Part shown: positions 40,379 through 49,176 of the stretch, one piece after another | Layout: each line of letters starts with the position of its first letter | How positions within the stretch are numbered: position 1 is the stretch's first letter | From: Corynebacterium sp. NML98-0116 | Lineage (GTDB): Bacteria > Actinomycetota > Actinomycetes > Mycobacteriales > Mycobacteriaceae | Direction: 5' to 3' | NCBI RefSeq assembly: GCF_001767255.1 | Contig: NZ_CP017639.1 | Location: forward strand, 1,076,875 to 1,140,874 | Length of the DNA: 64,000 bases | The notes under the pieces: model-generated | The model's input: the letters and a program-made list of their open reading frames with translations, nothing else | What the model was told of the DNA's origin: nothing | Database searches by the model: none | Position numbers and translations under genes: made by a program

Positions 40379-43159
40379 TTAGTTCTTGACCATCTGGCGA
40401 AGAACGTACTGCAAAATACCGCCGTGACGGTAGTATTCAGCCTCACCTGGTGTATCTACGCGGACTACAGCGTCGAATTCTACGGTCTCGCCGGAATCCT
40501 TCGTTGCGGATACACGGACGGTCTCAGGGATCGTTCCGTTCTCATTGAACGCTGTGATGCCGCTAATGGAGATCGTCTCTGTGCCGTCGAGCCCGAGCGA
40601 TGCGTGAGACTTTCCTTCTGGGAACTGCAGTGGAAGCACGCCCATGCCGATGAGGTTCGAACGGTGAATACGCTCGAAGGACTCAGCGATGACAGCGCGG
40701 ACGCCGAGCAGCTTCGTGCCCTTTGCGGCCCAGTCGCGGGAAGAACCAGTGCCGTATTCCTTGCCTGCCAGGACGACAAGCGGAATACCAGCGGCCTGGT
40801 AGTTCTGTGCAGCATCGTAGATGAATGCCTGCGGTGCACCTTCCTGGGTGAAGTCGCGAGTGTAGCCACCAGCGTCTTCAACAAGCTCGTTGCGGAGACG
40901 GATGTTGGCAAAGGTACCGCGAACCATGACCTCGTGGTTACCACGACGTGAGCCGAAGGAGTTGTAGTCCTGGCGCTTGACGCCGTTTGCATCGAGGTAG
41001 TTTGCTGCCGGCGTACCTGGCTTGATGGACGAAGCAGGGGAGATGTGGTCCGTCGTTACAGAGTCACCCAACTTGGCAAGGATGCGAGCACCATCGATGT
41101 CCGAAACGTCGTTTGGCTCAGCTGGCATTCCGTCAAAGTACGGGGCCTTGCGGATGTACGTGGAATCGTCGTTCCACTCGAATGTCTTGCCGGTTGGGAT
41201 ATCCAGATCCTGCCACTGCTTGTCACCTTTGAAGACGTCGGCGTAGTCAGCCTCGTACATCTCACGGGAGATTGTGCCAGCAATGGTGGATTCAATCTCC
41301 TCAGTTGATGGCCATACATCCTTCAGGAAGACGTCGTTGCCATCCTGGTCCTGGCCAAGTGGCTGAGTCTCGAAATCGAAGTCCATCGTGCCAGCGATGG
41401 AGTAGGCGATGACGAGCAGAGGCGAAGCCAAGTAGTTCATCTTGACGTCAGGAGAAATGCGGCCCTCGAAGTTACGGTTACCAGACAGGACTGCGGTCGC
41501 GGTCAGGTCGTATTCGTTGATAGCGTCGGAGACCTCTGTTGGCAGAGGACCAGAGTTACCGATGCAGGATGCACAGCCGAAGCCGGTGAGGTAGAAGCCA
41601 ACAGCCTCGAGGTCCTTCCAGAGATCGGCGCGTTCGTAGTAGCCGTCGACAACCTGGGAACCCGGTGCCATGATTGTCTTAACCCATGGCTTCGCCTTCA
41701 GACCCTTTTCCGCAGCCTTGCGTGCGAGCAGAGCAGCGCCAACCATGACCGATGGGTTGGAAGTGTTGGTGCAGGAAGTAATAGCTGCAATCGCAACCAT
41801 GCCGTGATCCAGGGTGTACTCGCCACCCTGCGGCGACTCAACGATAACGGGCTTCGAAGCACGACCCTCTGCGCCGACCGCTGCAGATTCTCCATTTGCA
41901 GGCCAGGACTGATTGAAGTCAACTGTCTCAACCTTCGCCGCACGAACTGGCTCAAAGGTCTCGTTGCCAGCATCGTTGTAGTCCGGCAGCTGCTTACGGA
42001 AGGTGTCCTTGGATTCGGACAGGAGGATGCGGTCCTGCGGACGCTTCGGGCCAGCGATAGACGGAACGACCGTTGAGAGATCAAGCTCCAAGTATTCGGA
42101 GTACTTCGCCTCTGGAGCGTCCTGCTCAAGCCACATGCCCTGAGCCTTCGCGTATGCCTCCACACGGTCGATGTCCTCCTGGGAACGACCGGTGAGGTGC
42201 AGATAGTTGATGGTCTCTTCATCGATTGGGAAGATCGCACAGGTGGAGCCGAACTCAGGCGACATGTTGCCGATCGTCGCACGGTTTGCAAGCGGGATCT
42301 GCTTTACACCATTGCCGTAGAACTCGACGAACTTCTGAACCACGCCATGCTCGCGCAGCATCTCGGTAATCGTCAACACAACATCGGTAGCGGTGACGCC
42401 GGCAGGAATCTCACCGGTGAGCTTGAATCCGACAACGCGTGGGATCAACATCGAAACTGGCTGGCCAAGCATTGCAGCCTCAGCCTCAATACCGCCAACG
42501 CCCCAGCCCAGGATGCCAAGGCCATTTTCCATGGTGGTGTGGGAGTCGGTACCAATACAGGTGTCTGGGTATGCAACGCCATCGTTATCGAATACAACAC
42601 GGGAGAGGTACTCAATGTTGACCTGGTGAACGATACCGGTCCCCGGTGGCACAACGCGGAAGTTCGAGAAGTTCTCAGCACCCCAACGCAGGAACTGGTA
42701 GCGCTCCTCGTTGCGTTGGTACTCGATTGCGACGTTCTTGTCGAGAGCGTTGGTGGAACCGAACGCCTCGATGATCACAGAGTGGTCGATGACCATCTCG
42801 GCTGGGTTCAGCGGGTTGACCTGATCAGGATCACCGCCGAGTGTGGAAACTGCCTCACGCATGGTGGCCAGGTCCACGACACAAGGAACACCGGTAAAGT
42901 CCTGCATAAGGACGCGGGCAGGGGTGAACTGAATTTCTACAGATGGCTCGGCATCTGGATCCCAGTTCGCAATAGCCTCGATGTGTTTCTTGGTCACGTT
43001 CTTGCCATCCTCAGTGCGGAGGAGGTTTTCACCAAGAACCTTGAGGGAGTATGGAAGTTTCTCCATGCCTTCAACCGCATCAAGTGCGAAGTAGTCATAA
43101 GACTTCTCGCCGACCTGAAGCGACTTCTTGGCGTTAAAGGAGTTCTTGCTTTCGGTCAC
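40379..43159 (-). CDS. acn: Aconitate hydratase (AcnA/IRP1 type)
   Basis: Interconverts citrate and isocitrate in the TCA cycle. 926 aa. The 4Fe-4S ligands are Cys463 ([10 protein letters not shown]), Cys529 and Cys532 ([14 protein letters not shown]). The swivel domain near the end contains [14 protein letters not shown]. It starts at GTG with GGAG upstream. Codon use is of the highly expressed type. The upstream region carries an AcnR-like operator next to a possible -10. Confidence 0.97.
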   Translation of the reverse strand: MTESKNSFNAKKSLQVGEKSYDYFALDAVEGMEKLPYSLKVLGENLLRTEDGKNVTKKHIEAIANWDPDAEPSVEIQFTPARVLMQDFTGVPCVVDLATMREAVSTLGGDPDQVNPLNPAEMVIDHSVIIEAFGSTNALDKNVAIEYQRNEERYQFLRWGAENFSNFRVVPPGTGIVHQVNIEYLSRVVFDNDGVAYPDTCIGTDSHTTMENGLGILGWGVGGIEAEAAMLGQPVSMLIPRVVGFKLTGEIPAGVTATDVVLTITEMLREHGVVQKFVEFYGNGVKQIPLANRATIGNMSPEFGSTCAIFPIDEETINYLHLTGRSQEDIDRVEAYAKAQGMWLEQDAPEAKYSEYLELDLSTVVPSIAGPKRPQDRILLSESKDTFRKQLPDYNDAGNETFEPVRAAKVETVDFNQSWPANGESAAVGAEGRASKPVIVESPQGGEYTLDHGMVAIAAITSCTNTSNPSVMVGAALLARKAAEKGLKAKPWVKTIMAPGSQVVDGYYERADLWKDLEAVGFYLTGFGCASCIGNSGPLPTEVSDAINEYDLTATAVLSGNRNFEGRISPDVKMNYLASPLLVIAYSIAGTMDFDFETQPLGQDQDGNDVFLKDVWPSTEEIESTIAGTISREMYEADYADVFKGDKQWQDLDIPTGKTFEWNDDSTYIRKAPYFDGMPAEPNDVSDIDGARILAKLGDSVTTDHISPASSIKPGTPAANYLDANGVKRQDYNSFGSRRGNHEVMVRGTFANIRLRNELVEDAGGYTRDFTQEGAPQAFIYDAAQNYQAAGIPLVVLAGKEYGTGSSRDWAAKGTKLLGVRAVIAESFERIHRSNLIGMGVLPLQFPEGKSHASLGLDGTETISISGITAFNENGTIPETVRVSATKDSGETVEFDAVVRVDTPGEAEYYRHGGILQYVLRQMVKN

Positions 43160-43253
43160 AGTAAGCTCCGTTTCTCGTCGTAAACCAGATAAATTGGAAC
43201 AAGGTCCAAACGGTCAACCTCAAAGATATGCGATTAACCGCCTATGCGTAGCA

Positions 43254-43276
43254 ATGATAACAGTACGGATGTAATG
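43254..43276 (-). promoter_or_regulatory. Candidate acn promoter with AcnR-like operator
   Basis: The imperfect inverted repeat CAGTAC-GGAT-GTAATG (43261-43276; reverse strand CATTAC-N4-GTACTG) resembles the reported C. glutamicum AcnR box CAGAAC-N4-GTACTG. Directly after it on the minus strand comes TATCAT (43259-43254), a possible -10, giving a leader of about 90 nt before the acn GTG. Confidence 0.5.
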
Positions 43277-43318
43277 TTTGTTGTCCAACAGGGAAGATTT
43301 GAGAAAAAATGGAGCTAA

Positions 43319-43334
43319 ACCCCCCATTTGGGGC
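43319..43334. promoter_or_regulatory. Possible RamA-type C/G-run site between acn and the next gene
   Basis: ACCCCCCATTTGGGGC contains two facing C/G runs of the AC4-6/G4T type reported for the acetate regulator RamA, a known activator of acn in C. glutamicum. The motif is short and degenerate, so chance occurrence is likely enough. Confidence 0.25.
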
Positions 43335-43404
43335 ACAACCCAACAATCTCCGCAGTTAAGGCGAACTGTACGGGGGAGTACAAGGTGGTTATCGCCATAC
43401 AGGA

Positions 43405-43410
43405 TAGAAT
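43405..43410 (+). promoter_or_regulatory. Candidate -10 element (TAGAAT) for the small membrane protein gene
   Basis: TAGAAT 37 nt before the chosen ATG at 43448. No clear -35. If it is the promoter, the longer in-frame start at 43328 cannot be used. Confidence 0.35.
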
Positions 43411-43447
43411 GAGGGGCCCATCGACCGCAGAGGAATGTAGCCGCGAC

Positions 43448-43933
43448 ATGCAATACCAAAATCCAGATCCACGATTCGATAGCCTTGTAGATCAGCTCAA
43501 TATTGACGGTATCGCATTCGAGACTATCAATGAAGGTACCGGCAGCCTGGAACAGTCACTATCTTCCACCTTGTCGAGCGCGCATGATCATTCTGGCCTT
43601 AATGTGGGGCTCGTTTTTCTCGACTCGACGCCTCCCCGCATTCCTGAGTTAAGAGATCTGGCGCAAGACCTCAATCTTGCCACCGGAATCGAAACTATCT
43701 ATATCCGAACGCCCGATGTCGCCATTGCTACATCAGAAAAGTTTCCACGTTCCTCAATCGAGGCTGGCCAGCTCGCCTCTGTACGGGCCTCAAGCTACGA
43801 AGATGGGGTGGCGCAGTTTCTGCAAGAGGCAACCTCTAGGCAGCTTGATTGGATTTCGGTATTGATTGCGGTTGCAGTAGTCCTCATCGTCACGTGTGGA
43901 GCTACCGCTATCCAGAATTGGCGTCAGGCGTAG
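43448..43933 (+). CDS. Membrane-anchored protein of the Rv1476-like (DUF6676) family
   Basis: 161 aa. A soluble N-terminal domain (LVDQLNIDGIAFETI, VGLVFLDSTPP, LRDLAQDLNLATGIETIYIRTPD) is followed by a single C-terminal membrane helix (WISVLIAVAVVLIVTCGATA) and a short basic tail. The same gene stands between acn and the NlpC/P60 genes in mycobacteria and corynebacteria. Function unknown. The start at ATG 43448 fits the conserved part and lies past the candidate -10; an ATG at 43409 is possible. Confidence 0.75.
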   Translation: MQYQNPDPRFDSLVDQLNIDGIAFETINEGTGSLEQSLSSTLSSAHDHSGLNVGLVFLDSTPPRIPELRDLAQDLNLATGIETIYIRTPDVAIATSEKFPRSSIEAGQLASVRASSYEDGVAQFLQEATSRQLDWISVLIAVAVVLIVTCGATAIQNWRQA

Positions 43934-43962
43934 AGCCTTGACGTTTCGATTAGCGACTTTTA

Positions 43963-43978
43963 AGTGACGATAATCACA
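43963..43978. promoter_or_regulatory. Candidate GlxR (CRP-type) site upstream of the NlpC/P60 gene
   Basis: AGTGACGATAATCACA: one mismatch to TGTGA-N6-TCACA. It lies about 110 bp upstream of the candidate -10 TATGGT. Confidence 0.35.
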
Positions 43979-44036
43979 CTGCTACTTTTGTGCCTACATA
44001 ATCCAAGGTTAGAGCTCTCGTCGTCAAGTGAAAATC

Positions 44037-44095
44037 CTTAACTTCTGTTACTGAAGATAAAGTTTGTGTAACAAATCAGTTAAGTGTCGTATGGT
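44037..44095 (+). promoter_or_regulatory. NlpC/P60 promoter with two-block dyad (MtrA-like)
   Basis: CTTAAC (44037-44042) and TGTTAC (44046-44051) pair with GTAACA (44068-44073) and GTTAAG (44079-44084), so each strand carries one GTAACA-N3-5-GTTAAG unit. TATGGT (44090-44095) follows as a possible -10, 17 nt after TGTAAC (44067-44072). GTAAC-type repeats are the reported target of the MtrA response regulator, which controls nlpC and other cell-wall genes in C. glutamicum. Confidence 0.45.
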
Positions 44096-44372
44096 TTGTT
44101 TGTTGCCTCATGAGCTGAGGTGTGTTGCAAACGTGCCAGAGCTTTCCTCTAGTCAAGGAAGTTGCACTGACTTTCGACACGTGTGGTCCAGTCAAACCAC
44201 GTCTATGTTTGCGTCGTACACAACCGTGAGGCTGTTTTCAGTAGTCGATTTAACAGAGCCGTACTCGTCTCAGCACGCGGAGTCTTCACAGGTCGGGTTT
44301 GCCTGACAGCGAGCTAGTCACTCGCTTGCTTGCCCGGCGTGAGACTTTGCATGAGTTGATGTTGGGTGCGGC

Positions 44373-46028
44373 GTGAGGAGCACCTTCGTGGTTACCCCGT
44401 CGAAGAGCACGCGAACGCGTGCTCGCCAGGTTTGGTCCAGCACCCTTGCTTGTTCAACCAGTTTCGCGTTGGCTTTTTCATTGAGCTCTCCTGTGGGCCC
44501 TGCTGTTGCTGTTCCCGCAGCGCAGTCAACTGCGTCTGCTCTAGTAGCCAAGCTTTCAGCATCGCAAGCTGAGATCGCCGAACTAGACCTGAAAATTGGT
44601 CAACTACGGGAAGCGGCAAATCGTGCTTTTGTAGACCTCCATGATGCTCAGTCTCGTTCTGAGCAGGCACGCCGCGGTGCTGAGGAGGCGAAGCGTCGTC
44701 TGGAGGAATCGCAGGCGGCAGTTGAGAAAGCTCGTGCTGAGCTATCCGCAGTGACTCGGTCGCAGTATCGCAACTCCGCTGGTGGAAGCCCGATTCAGGC
44801 ACTCGGTGGAGAGCAATCGCAAAAGGATGTACTTGACCGTTCACTCTTTCTCCGTCAACGAAGCGAGGAAAAACAGCAAAAGCTCGCCGAAGTTGAGCAA
44901 GCACGCCTCGAGGCTGCGAACGATGAATCTCTGCAGCGCCAGGCCAGTGAAGTTGCGCAGCAGGCTGCGGACGAAGCTGCGGCCGCAGAATCCGCTACGC
45001 GTGATGAGCTTGCCTCTCTGTCTTCACAACTAGACGATGTCATTGAGCAGCGCGAGGCTGCATCTGCGGAGTTGAACAGCATCGAGAGCGACGTCGCGCA
45101 GGAACGTGGCATCTCAAATAACCCTGCGCCGCAGTCAGCTCAGGTTCAGGAGACTCCAGCTGAAACGTATGAGGTTTCGCCTGAGCTTCTTGACGCCGTC
45201 GAAGAACGAATGAACGAAATTGCCCCCGGAGCTGAGGTTCCAAATGAACAAGCACTAGTACAAGCCGTGAATACGGCGCAGCGTACAGGTGGATATGTGG
45301 AGGTCTCCAACCAGGCAGATACGCCGCGGCTCGAGTACTCCGAGGGGAGCGATGTCACTGACTTGCTGACCCAAGCGGCAACCATCGTCGCTTCTGAAGC
45401 CCTCGTTGGTTCCTCTCAGCCTGATCACAGCGAAACAGCGAACCCCTATGGAGGCTCGAGCACAAGTGACGTCATTGCTGCTTTCGCACAGGGGCTCAAT
45501 AGTGTTCTGGCTGCTGATTCCTCCGCTGGTCAGCCTGACTCTGCTACTTCCGATCTGTCGCAGGTCGTTCCTGCAGTTGGCACTTTCGAGTCGATTACGA
45601 ATGAAGTTCGGTCTGCCTTAGCGCCGTCGGCAAATTCTTCGTCTGTAGAGACAGTGATCGCACGTGCCGAAGCGATGATCGGTACACCGTATGTTTGGGG
45701 TGGTGGTGACGCGAATGGTCCAACCGTGGGTGTGAATGGCGGGAGCATGTCTGGATTCGATTGCTCTGGGCTTGTGCTCTACGCCTTTGCTGGCGTAGGA
45801 ATTTCGCTGCCGCACTACACGGGCTACCAGTACCAGCGAGGAACTCCAGTTGCGCCGAGTGAAGCACAACGTGGCGATCTCTTGTTCTGGGGCCCTGGCG
45901 GCAGTCAGCACGTGGCAATTTACCTCGGCGACGGCATGATGATCGAGGCTCCTCAAGCTGGCCAGAATGTTCAGATTGCTCCAGTTCGTTGGTCTGGTAT
46001 GTCAGCGAATGCAGTCCGTCTGCTTTAG
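44373..46028 (+). CDS. Secreted NlpC/P60 peptidoglycan endopeptidase (RipA-like)
   Basis: 551 aa. An Arg-rich n-region and hydrophobic signal peptide (about 1-50) precede an alpha-helical coiled-coil region (about 55-240) rich in Glu, Ala and Gln, which usually restrains the enzyme. A long Ser/Ala/Glu-rich linker follows (about 250-445). The C-terminal NlpC/P60 domain has catalytic Cys464 (GFDCSGLV) and His513 (SQHVAIYLGDG), with PYVWGGGD before it. It cleaves within stem peptides to separate daughter cells. It starts at GTG. Confidence 0.92.
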   Translation: MRSTFVVTPSKSTRTRARQVWSSTLACSTSFALAFSLSSPVGPAVAVPAAQSTASALVAKLSASQAEIAELDLKIGQLREAANRAFVDLHDAQSRSEQARRGAEEAKRRLEESQAAVEKARAELSAVTRSQYRNSAGGSPIQALGGEQSQKDVLDRSLFLRQRSEEKQQKLAEVEQARLEAANDESLQRQASEVAQQAADEAAAAESATRDELASLSSQLDDVIEQREAASAELNSIESDVAQERGISNNPAPQSAQVQETPAETYEVSPELLDAVEERMNEIAPGAEVPNEQALVQAVNTAQRTGGYVEVSNQADTPRLEYSEGSDVTDLLTQAATIVASEALVGSSQPDHSETANPYGGSSTSDVIAAFAQGLNSVLAADSSAGQPDSATSDLSQVVPAVGTFESITNEVRSALAPSANSSSVETVIARAEAMIGTPYVWGGGDANGPTVGVNGGSMSGFDCSGLVLYAFAGVGISLPHYTGYQYQRGTPVAPSEAQRGDLLFWGPGGSQHVAIYLGDGMMIEAPQAGQNVQIAPVRWSGMSANAVRLL

Positions 46029-46033
46029 TTCAT

Positions 46034-46039
46034 TAGAAT
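46034..46039 (+). promoter_or_regulatory. Candidate -10 element (TAGAAT) for leaderless hemH
   Basis: TAGAAT ends 8 nt before the hemH ATG (46048) in the 19-nt gap after the NlpC gene; no Shine-Dalgarno is present. Confidence 0.4.
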
Positions 46040-46047
46040 CATTCCCC

Positions 46048-47100
46048 ATGGCATTCAAAAATTTCGATGCGTTGCTCGTGCTCTCTTTCGGCGGACCAGA
46101 AGGGGAGGACGAAGTAATTCCATTCCTCGAAAATGTCACACGCGGCAGGGGCATCCCGAAAGAGCGGTTGAAAGTAGTTGGTGAGCACTATTTCCACTTC
46201 GGTGGAGTGAGCCCAATTAATGGCCAAAATCTAGAAATCATCGAGCAGCTTCGTGCCGAGCTGAGTAAGCGGGGGCATAATCTTCCGGTCTATTTCGGAA
46301 ATCGGAATTGGCATCCTTTCGCAGAAGATACCGCACGCGAAATCTCAGAAGCTGGGCATCGGAACATCCTCGTTTTCGCTACGAGCGCTTGGGGCGGTTA
46401 CTCCGCTTGCCGTCAGTATGATGAGGATATTGCTCGGTTACACCAGGCACACCCTGAGCTGCATTTCACAAAACTGTGGCAGTTCTACGGGCACCCAACG
46501 TTTGTCCGGCTCATGGGTGATTCGTTGAAGCAAGCAATGGAGTCACTTGATGACAAGGCTTTGCGAACGACCCGGATCCTCTTCTCGGCGCACTCAATTC
46601 CCACAGCTGCAGATGCCGCCGCTGGCGGCCACGAGGACGCACATCTTTACTCGCGACAGGTCCTTGAGGCTTCGCGCCTCGTCGCAGAGCACGCAGGAGT
46701 AGAGACTTACGAAAACGTTTGGCAATCGCGTTCCGGCAACCCGCAGACTCCGTGGCTAGAGCCCGATATCATCGACCGCGTCAAGGAGCTCCACCAACAG
46801 GGAGTCACTCACATCGTTTGCGTGCCGATCGGGTTCTTGACTGACCATATGGAGGTTGTGTGGGATCTCGATACCGAATTGAAGGCTGAGTGCGACAAGC
46901 TCGGCGTTGAATTCACCAGGGTCCCGACTATCGGTCTCGAGCCGCGGTTCGCATCGATGATCGTTGACATTGCAGAATGCATTAGCCGCGGCGCGACGCC
47001 TCCTACGCTGTCCACGATTTCGGTGCAGGGCTGCACCGAAAATGGTGTTCCTTGCCACACTGATTGCTGCGCTCCGATTCGTCCGCGCGTTACCGAGTAG
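46048..47100 (+). CDS. hemH: Ferrochelatase (coproporphyrin/protoporphyrin ferrochelatase)
   Basis: Inserts Fe(II) into the porphyrin ring. 350 aa from ATG 46048; the frame is open upstream but would overlap the NlpC gene. Conserved blocks are LLVLSFGGPEGEDEVIPFLENV, the active-site region ILFSAHSIP, and VWQSRSGNPQTPWLEP. Actinobacterial enzymes of this type usually use coproporphyrin III and carry a 2Fe-2S cluster; the C-terminal CTENGVPCHTDCC provides clustered cysteines consistent with that. Confidence 0.95.
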   Translation: MAFKNFDALLVLSFGGPEGEDEVIPFLENVTRGRGIPKERLKVVGEHYFHFGGVSPINGQNLEIIEQLRAELSKRGHNLPVYFGNRNWHPFAEDTAREISEAGHRNILVFATSAWGGYSACRQYDEDIARLHQAHPELHFTKLWQFYGHPTFVRLMGDSLKQAMESLDDKALRTTRILFSAHSIPTAADAAAGGHEDAHLYSRQVLEASRLVAEHAGVETYENVWQSRSGNPQTPWLEPDIIDRVKELHQQGVTHIVCVPIGFLTDHMEVVWDLDTELKAECDKLGVEFTRVPTIGLEPRFASMIVDIAECISRGATPPTLSTISVQGCTENGVPCHTDCCAPIRPRVTE

Positions 47101-47839
47101 CCCGAAAATCGCGAACAGCTTCCGCAACGCCTGCTGTTCGCGCTCTTCGGATGCTCCTTCCCAATACGAGCAAGTGCTGATCAAAAGAGTGATCTCCCAG
47201 CCGATCTGTCACCGTCTCGACGATCGCCGAGACTCTATCCGCGCGCGCAAAAATCTGAGCTGCCCTTGGCGTGGTGGCAATTGGCAATCCTGGGGTGTCA
47301 TAGAAATCGGTGATATGGCCGACCGTCAGTCGGGGTGAGGACAGCGTTTCGTTGGGCTGGGCGACGGCCTCAATCATCATCGCAGCTTGATCTGTTGCGC
47401 TTCTCAGCATTTGGTCGGCCTCACCAGGAGATAGCCAGTCTGGTTCTGGTGGGCGTCGATAATCCTCGAACCACCGCCAGTGCACGCCGTCTGTTTCGAA
47501 GCTCGGAATGAGAATGTGATAGAGCCCTTCTGCCCCGATGATGATCAAGGCTCCTGCATCCGTCATTGCTTCCGCCGCTGCTGTGTGCGCCCACAGCGCA
47601 GGAGTGTCGCCCGCTCCACCTAGGACTAGCCGCACGACCGGCTCGCGGGACTCAAGATTAGCTACCCTGCGAATTTCGGTGAGCAATTCTACGCCCCCAC
47701 CGGTGCCATAATGGTGGCCTCCACCGAGCTCGTCAAGTGCTGCGAGCGTTTCGTCTGTCGACGTCACGTGATACAACCACGCTGCGATCCACACCGCAGT
47801 GTTTTGCAGTGGCGAGTAAACATGCGCGCGAAGATTCAT
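47090..47839 (-). CDS. Conserved actinobacterial protein of unknown function
   Basis: 249 aa from ATG 47839. No domain I recognise. Visible features are a central LVLGGAGDTPALWAHTAAAEAM and GALIIIGAEGLYHILIPSF, then DWLSPGEADQMLRSATDQAA. It has no signal peptide or membrane helix. The 3' end overlaps hemH by 11 nt. The frame runs on to 48070, but that part lies inside DUF3097. TACCAT ends 7 nt before the chosen ATG. Confidence 0.7.
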   Translation of the reverse strand: MNLRAHVYSPLQNTAVWIAAWLYHVTSTDETLAALDELGGGHHYGTGGGVELLTEIRRVANLESREPVVRLVLGGAGDTPALWAHTAAAEAMTDAGALIIIGAEGLYHILIPSFETDGVHWRWFEDYRRPPEPDWLSPGEADQMLRSATDQAAMMIEAVAQPNETLSSPRLTVGHITDFYDTPGLPIATTPRAAQIFARADRVSAIVETVTDRLGDHSFDQHLLVLGRSIRRARTAGVAEAVRDFRATR

Positions 47840-47846
47840 TCGTCTG

Positions 47847-47863
47847 ATGGTAACCGATAGACT
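47847..47863. promoter_or_regulatory. Back-to-back -10 elements of a divergent leaderless pair
   Basis: Minus-strand TACCAT (47852-47847) is 7 nt from ATG 47839, and plus-strand TAGACT (47858-47863) is 9 nt from ATG 47873. Only 5 bp separate the two hexamers; the whole intergenic region is 33 bp. Confidence 0.4.
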
Positions 47864-47872
47864 AGTGCCACT

Positions 47873-48718
47873 ATGACACCGGATAATCGTTACAGCGGAG
47901 ATATTTTCCAAGGGCATTCGCGCAACAAGAAGCCCAAGTATCCCAGCATCCCCGCAGAGCCAGGCATCATCGTTGAGATTGTGGGCGACGAATTCGTGGG
48001 AGCCGTGGTTGGTTTTGAGCGTACGTACGACGGTGATTTCGTTCGTCTCGAGGACAGGCACGGACAACAACGCCTTTTTAAGATGCTTCCCGGAGCGTTC
48101 GAAGTAGAGGGACAGCGAGTCTCCTTACACCGCTATGTTGCTCCGCAGCAGGAATCGAGCACCCACTCAAACTCCGGTTCACGAAAAGTAGCTAACGCGA
48201 AAGCGAAAGTTGCGCAGCCAAGCCGAATTTGGGTGGAAGGTATTCACGACGCCGCTATCGTGCAGAAGGTATGGGGGCACGACCTCAAAGTCGAAGGTGT
48301 CGTCGTTGAGTATCTTGAGGGGCTTGACAACTTGAGCGACAGGCTGGAGGAGTTCCACCCGGGACCGGGGCGACGCATCGGTGTGCTTGCTGACCACCTC
48401 ATCGAAGGCACAAAAGAGTCCCGCCTCGTCGAGGGGGTAGGTCCACACGTACTTGTCACAGGCCACCCATACATCGACATCTGGGAAGCCGTAAAGCCGG
48501 AACGACTTGGGTTGAAGAACTGGCCAAAGGTGCCTTACAGAGAGGATTGGAAGACAGGGGTATGCCAACGTGCCGGGTGGGGCAGCCCGAAGGATGGCTG
48601 GCGGCGTGTCTACGATGCTGTCGAGACATACCGAGATCTTGATTCCACCCTTATCGGCGCAGTTGAGCGACTCGTAGATTTTGTCACCAATCCGCAGCTT
48701 AAGAAATCCGACTGCTGA
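47873..48718 (+). CDS. DUF3097 protein
   Basis: 281 aa, actinobacterial family of unknown function. N-terminal beta-rich part (VEIVGDEFVGAVVGFERTYDGDFVRLEDRHGQ, about 30-62), then a second domain with WVEGIHDAAIVQKVWG and HPYIDIWEAVKP that resembles a TOPRIM-like alpha/beta fold (inference from ...VEGIHDA... and ...GVLADHLI...). The family is a near-constant neighbour of hemH-region genes in corynebacteria. Confidence 0.85.
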   Translation: MTPDNRYSGDIFQGHSRNKKPKYPSIPAEPGIIVEIVGDEFVGAVVGFERTYDGDFVRLEDRHGQQRLFKMLPGAFEVEGQRVSLHRYVAPQQESSTHSNSGSRKVANAKAKVAQPSRIWVEGIHDAAIVQKVWGHDLKVEGVVVEYLEGLDNLSDRLEEFHPGPGRRIGVLADHLIEGTKESRLVEGVGPHVLVTGHPYIDIWEAVKPERLGLKNWPKVPYREDWKTGVCQRAGWGSPKDGWRRVYDAVETYRDLDSTLIGAVERLVDFVTNPQLKKSDC

Positions 48719-48732
48719 CCGAATCGTTTTTG

Positions 48733-48738
48733 TATAGT
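48733..48738 (+). promoter_or_regulatory. Candidate -10 element (TATAGT) for the leaderless nfeD-type gene
   Basis: TATAGT ends 6 nt before GTG 48745. An in-frame TTG at 48730 precedes this hexamer and so is not the start if the promoter is real. Confidence 0.4.
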
Positions 48739-48744
48739 GAAGCC

Positions 48745-49176
48745 GTGGGTAGTCTTATTTGGCTAGGCATTGCCGTAGCATTCGCAGTTGCTGAACTCGC
48801 CGTAGGGGAGTTCACGTTCCTCATGATTGCAGCAGGGGCGCTTACTACGTCTGCTATTGCGCTTGCCGGGGTGCCTTTGGGGGTTGAAATCGGGGCGTTT
48901 GTAGTTGCTTCGGCCGGTTTCTGGTTCCTCCTCCGGCCTTACTTGCACAGGCGCTTGCGCCGCCCATCTACGGTGGGGGAGCTTGGCCAATCACTCATTG
49001 GCGCGAGTGCACAAGTGGTTGAGGAGATCACGCCGAGCAGCGGTCAGATTCAACTGGACGGATCGCTTTGGTCCGCGAGAGCAATTGATCCAAGCCACAC
49101 CATTAAGTCTGGTTCCACAGTCATCGTTTCAGATATTGACGGCCCAATCGCCGTCGTATGGAAGGAGTCGCCATAA
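48745..49176 (+). CDS. NfeD-family membrane protein
   Basis: 143 aa. Two or three membrane helices (about 1-75) precede an OB-fold domain (LIGASAQVVEEITPSSGQIQLDGSLWSARA, about 85-140). NfeD proteins partner SPFH/stomatin proteins; here the next gene is one, and the stop and start overlap in TAATG. Confidence 0.9.
   Translation: MGSLIWLGIAVAFAVAELAVGEFTFLMIAAGALTTSAIALAGVPLGVEIGAFVVASAGFWFLLRPYLHRRLRRPSTVGELGQSLIGASAQVVEEITPSSGQIQLDGSLWSARAIDPSHTIKSGSTVIVSDIDGPIAVVWKESP

Larger units (their letters stand above)
43934..44372. other. 439-bp leader/promoter region of the NlpC/P60 gene
   Basis: No coding sequence. It holds a GlxR-like palindrome (43963-43978), a two-block dyad before a -10 (44037-44095), and about 270 nt of transcribed leader with hairpins GTGGT-N8-ACCAC (44183-44200) and GCGAG-N7-CTCGC (44309-44325). 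I found no ydaO (c-di-AMP) riboswitch signature. Confidence 0.6.

Noticed and set aside
44064-44306. 80-aa reading frame in the NlpC leader
   Set aside because: Starts inside the dyad/promoter, Ser/Cys-rich with no family resemblance; treated as leader RNA.
44096-44372. ydaO (c-di-AMP) riboswitch before the NlpC/P60 gene
   Set aside because: Expected from other actinobacteria, but I could not find the conserved GGGGAACC and GGGGTGAA blocks on the plus strand.
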